Shown here: positions 6,974-7,183 of the stretch, piece by piece | Layout: each line of letters begins with the position of its first letter | How positions within the stretch are numbered: the stretch's first letter is position 1 | NCBI GenBank assembly: GCA_025934385.1 | Contig: JAICYE010000104.1 | Coordinates: 1-7,183, forward strand | Direction of reading: 5' to 3' | Length of the DNA stretch: 7,183 nt | Source of the DNA: Acidimicrobiia bacterium | GTDB taxonomy: Bacteria > Actinomycetota > Acidimicrobiia > IMCC26256 > BP-133 | Position numbers and translations under genes: made by a program | The notes under the pieces: generated by a model | Told to the model about the DNA's origin: nothing | Seen by the model: the letters and a program-made list of their open reading frames with translations, nothing else | The model's database searches: none

Positions 6974-7103
6974 CAAGCGCTCAAGCCAATACCCCCGCCA
7001 CAACGGTCGCAACCGGCCCGTTCACCGGCAACGAAGGGGGTGTCGCCGGCCCGCCGCCGGGGTACTCCCAGAAAGAGGAATCGCGGGTGTCGAGGAGGAC
7101 CAG
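6974..7103. other. Divergent intergenic region between the oxidoreductase and the right-edge gene
   Basis: About 130 bases separate the two divergent starts, so promoters for both directions should lie here. No strong -35/-10 pair is visible. On the minus strand TTGCGA (7012-7007) followed about 15 bases later by TATTGG is a weak candidate lying very close to the oxidoreductase start. CGGT-CGCA-ACCG at 7004-7015 is a small near-palindrome that could be a protein-binding site, and CCGGC/GCCGG (7046-7050 with 7056-7060) can form a short GC hairpin. None of these is strong on its own. Confidence 0.4.
7092..7098 (+). promoter_or_regulatory. Strong ribosome binding site for the right-edge gene
   Basis: GAGGAGG lies 5 bases before the GTG at 7104. 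It is the strongest Shine-Dalgarno match noted in the window and is the main reason for calling the plus-strand gene and for choosing its start. Confidence 0.7.
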
Positions 7104-7183
7104 GTGGGCGACGCCGACGAGGGCATCGTGCTGACGGATCAGGAGCGCGAGGCGCTGGCCGGGCTGGCCGCCTCCATCGGCGA
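7104..7183 (+). CDS. Start of a plus-strand gene, possibly a DUF3040-type small protein (truncated by window)
   Basis: Only the first 26 codons are visible. The GTG at 7104 follows a strong GAGGAGG ribosome site and opens a frame reading VGDADEGIVLTDQEREALAG and then LAASIG to the window edge. The charged LTDQEREALAGL stretch is reminiscent of the N-terminus of actinobacterial DUF3040 proteins, which begin with an LSEHEQRLLEQ-like amphipathic segment followed by membrane helices. The resemblance is short, so this is a guess; a transcriptional regulator or another small helical protein is also possible. It is transcribed divergently from the oxidoreductase and so is not part of the transporter operon. 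Confidence 0.55.
   Translation, partial: MGDADEGIVLTDQEREALAGLAASIG

Overview
This is a GC-rich, densely packed chromosomal segment. It looks actinobacterial, possibly Acidimicrobiia-like. That placement is an inference from the strong G/C bias at third codon positions, the GTG starts, the compact overlapping genes and the style of the transporter proteins; no marker gene is present to confirm it.

Almost everything reads on the minus strand, so gene order runs from right to left. From about 6973 to 5363 there is a FAD-dependent oxidoreductase of the phytoene-dehydrogenase-like (COG1233 / PYROXD2-like) group. After a 52-base gap comes a complete five-gene oligopeptide/dipeptide-type ABC importer: a lipoprotein substrate-binding protein (5310-3685), a DppB-like permease (3688-2765), a DppC-like permease (2757-1858), a DppD/OppD-like ATPase (1883-840) and a DppF/OppF-like ATPase (853 to beyond position 1, truncated by the window). 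Neighbouring transporter genes overlap or lie within 7 bases of each other, so they are almost certainly one translationally coupled operon. At the right edge, on the plus strand, a new gene starts at 7104 behind a strong ribosome binding site; only 26 codons are visible, and it may be a DUF3040-type small protein.

Working model: the lipoprotein captures a peptide or similar solute outside the membrane, DppB and DppC form the channel, and the two distinct ATPases power import. The oxidoreductase upstream may be co-transcribed, but nothing in the sequence fixes its substrate or links it to the imported solute.

I do not see a clearly new multi-gene system. The most unusual feature is a compact perfect inverted repeat (13-base arms, 886-934) inside the 3' end of the dppD-like gene. 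It is translated in frame, widens the gap between two conserved cysteines, and lies just upstream of the dppF ribosome binding site. Other points worth checking are a probable CTG start codon for the dppB-like gene, a possible leaderless promoter for the binding-protein gene, and an Arg/Gly-rich tail on the DppF-like ATPase. No tRNA, rRNA, CRISPR array, insertion sequence or transposase is visible. No gene-free stretch exceeds 300 bases; the longest is the roughly 130-base divergent region at 6974-7103.
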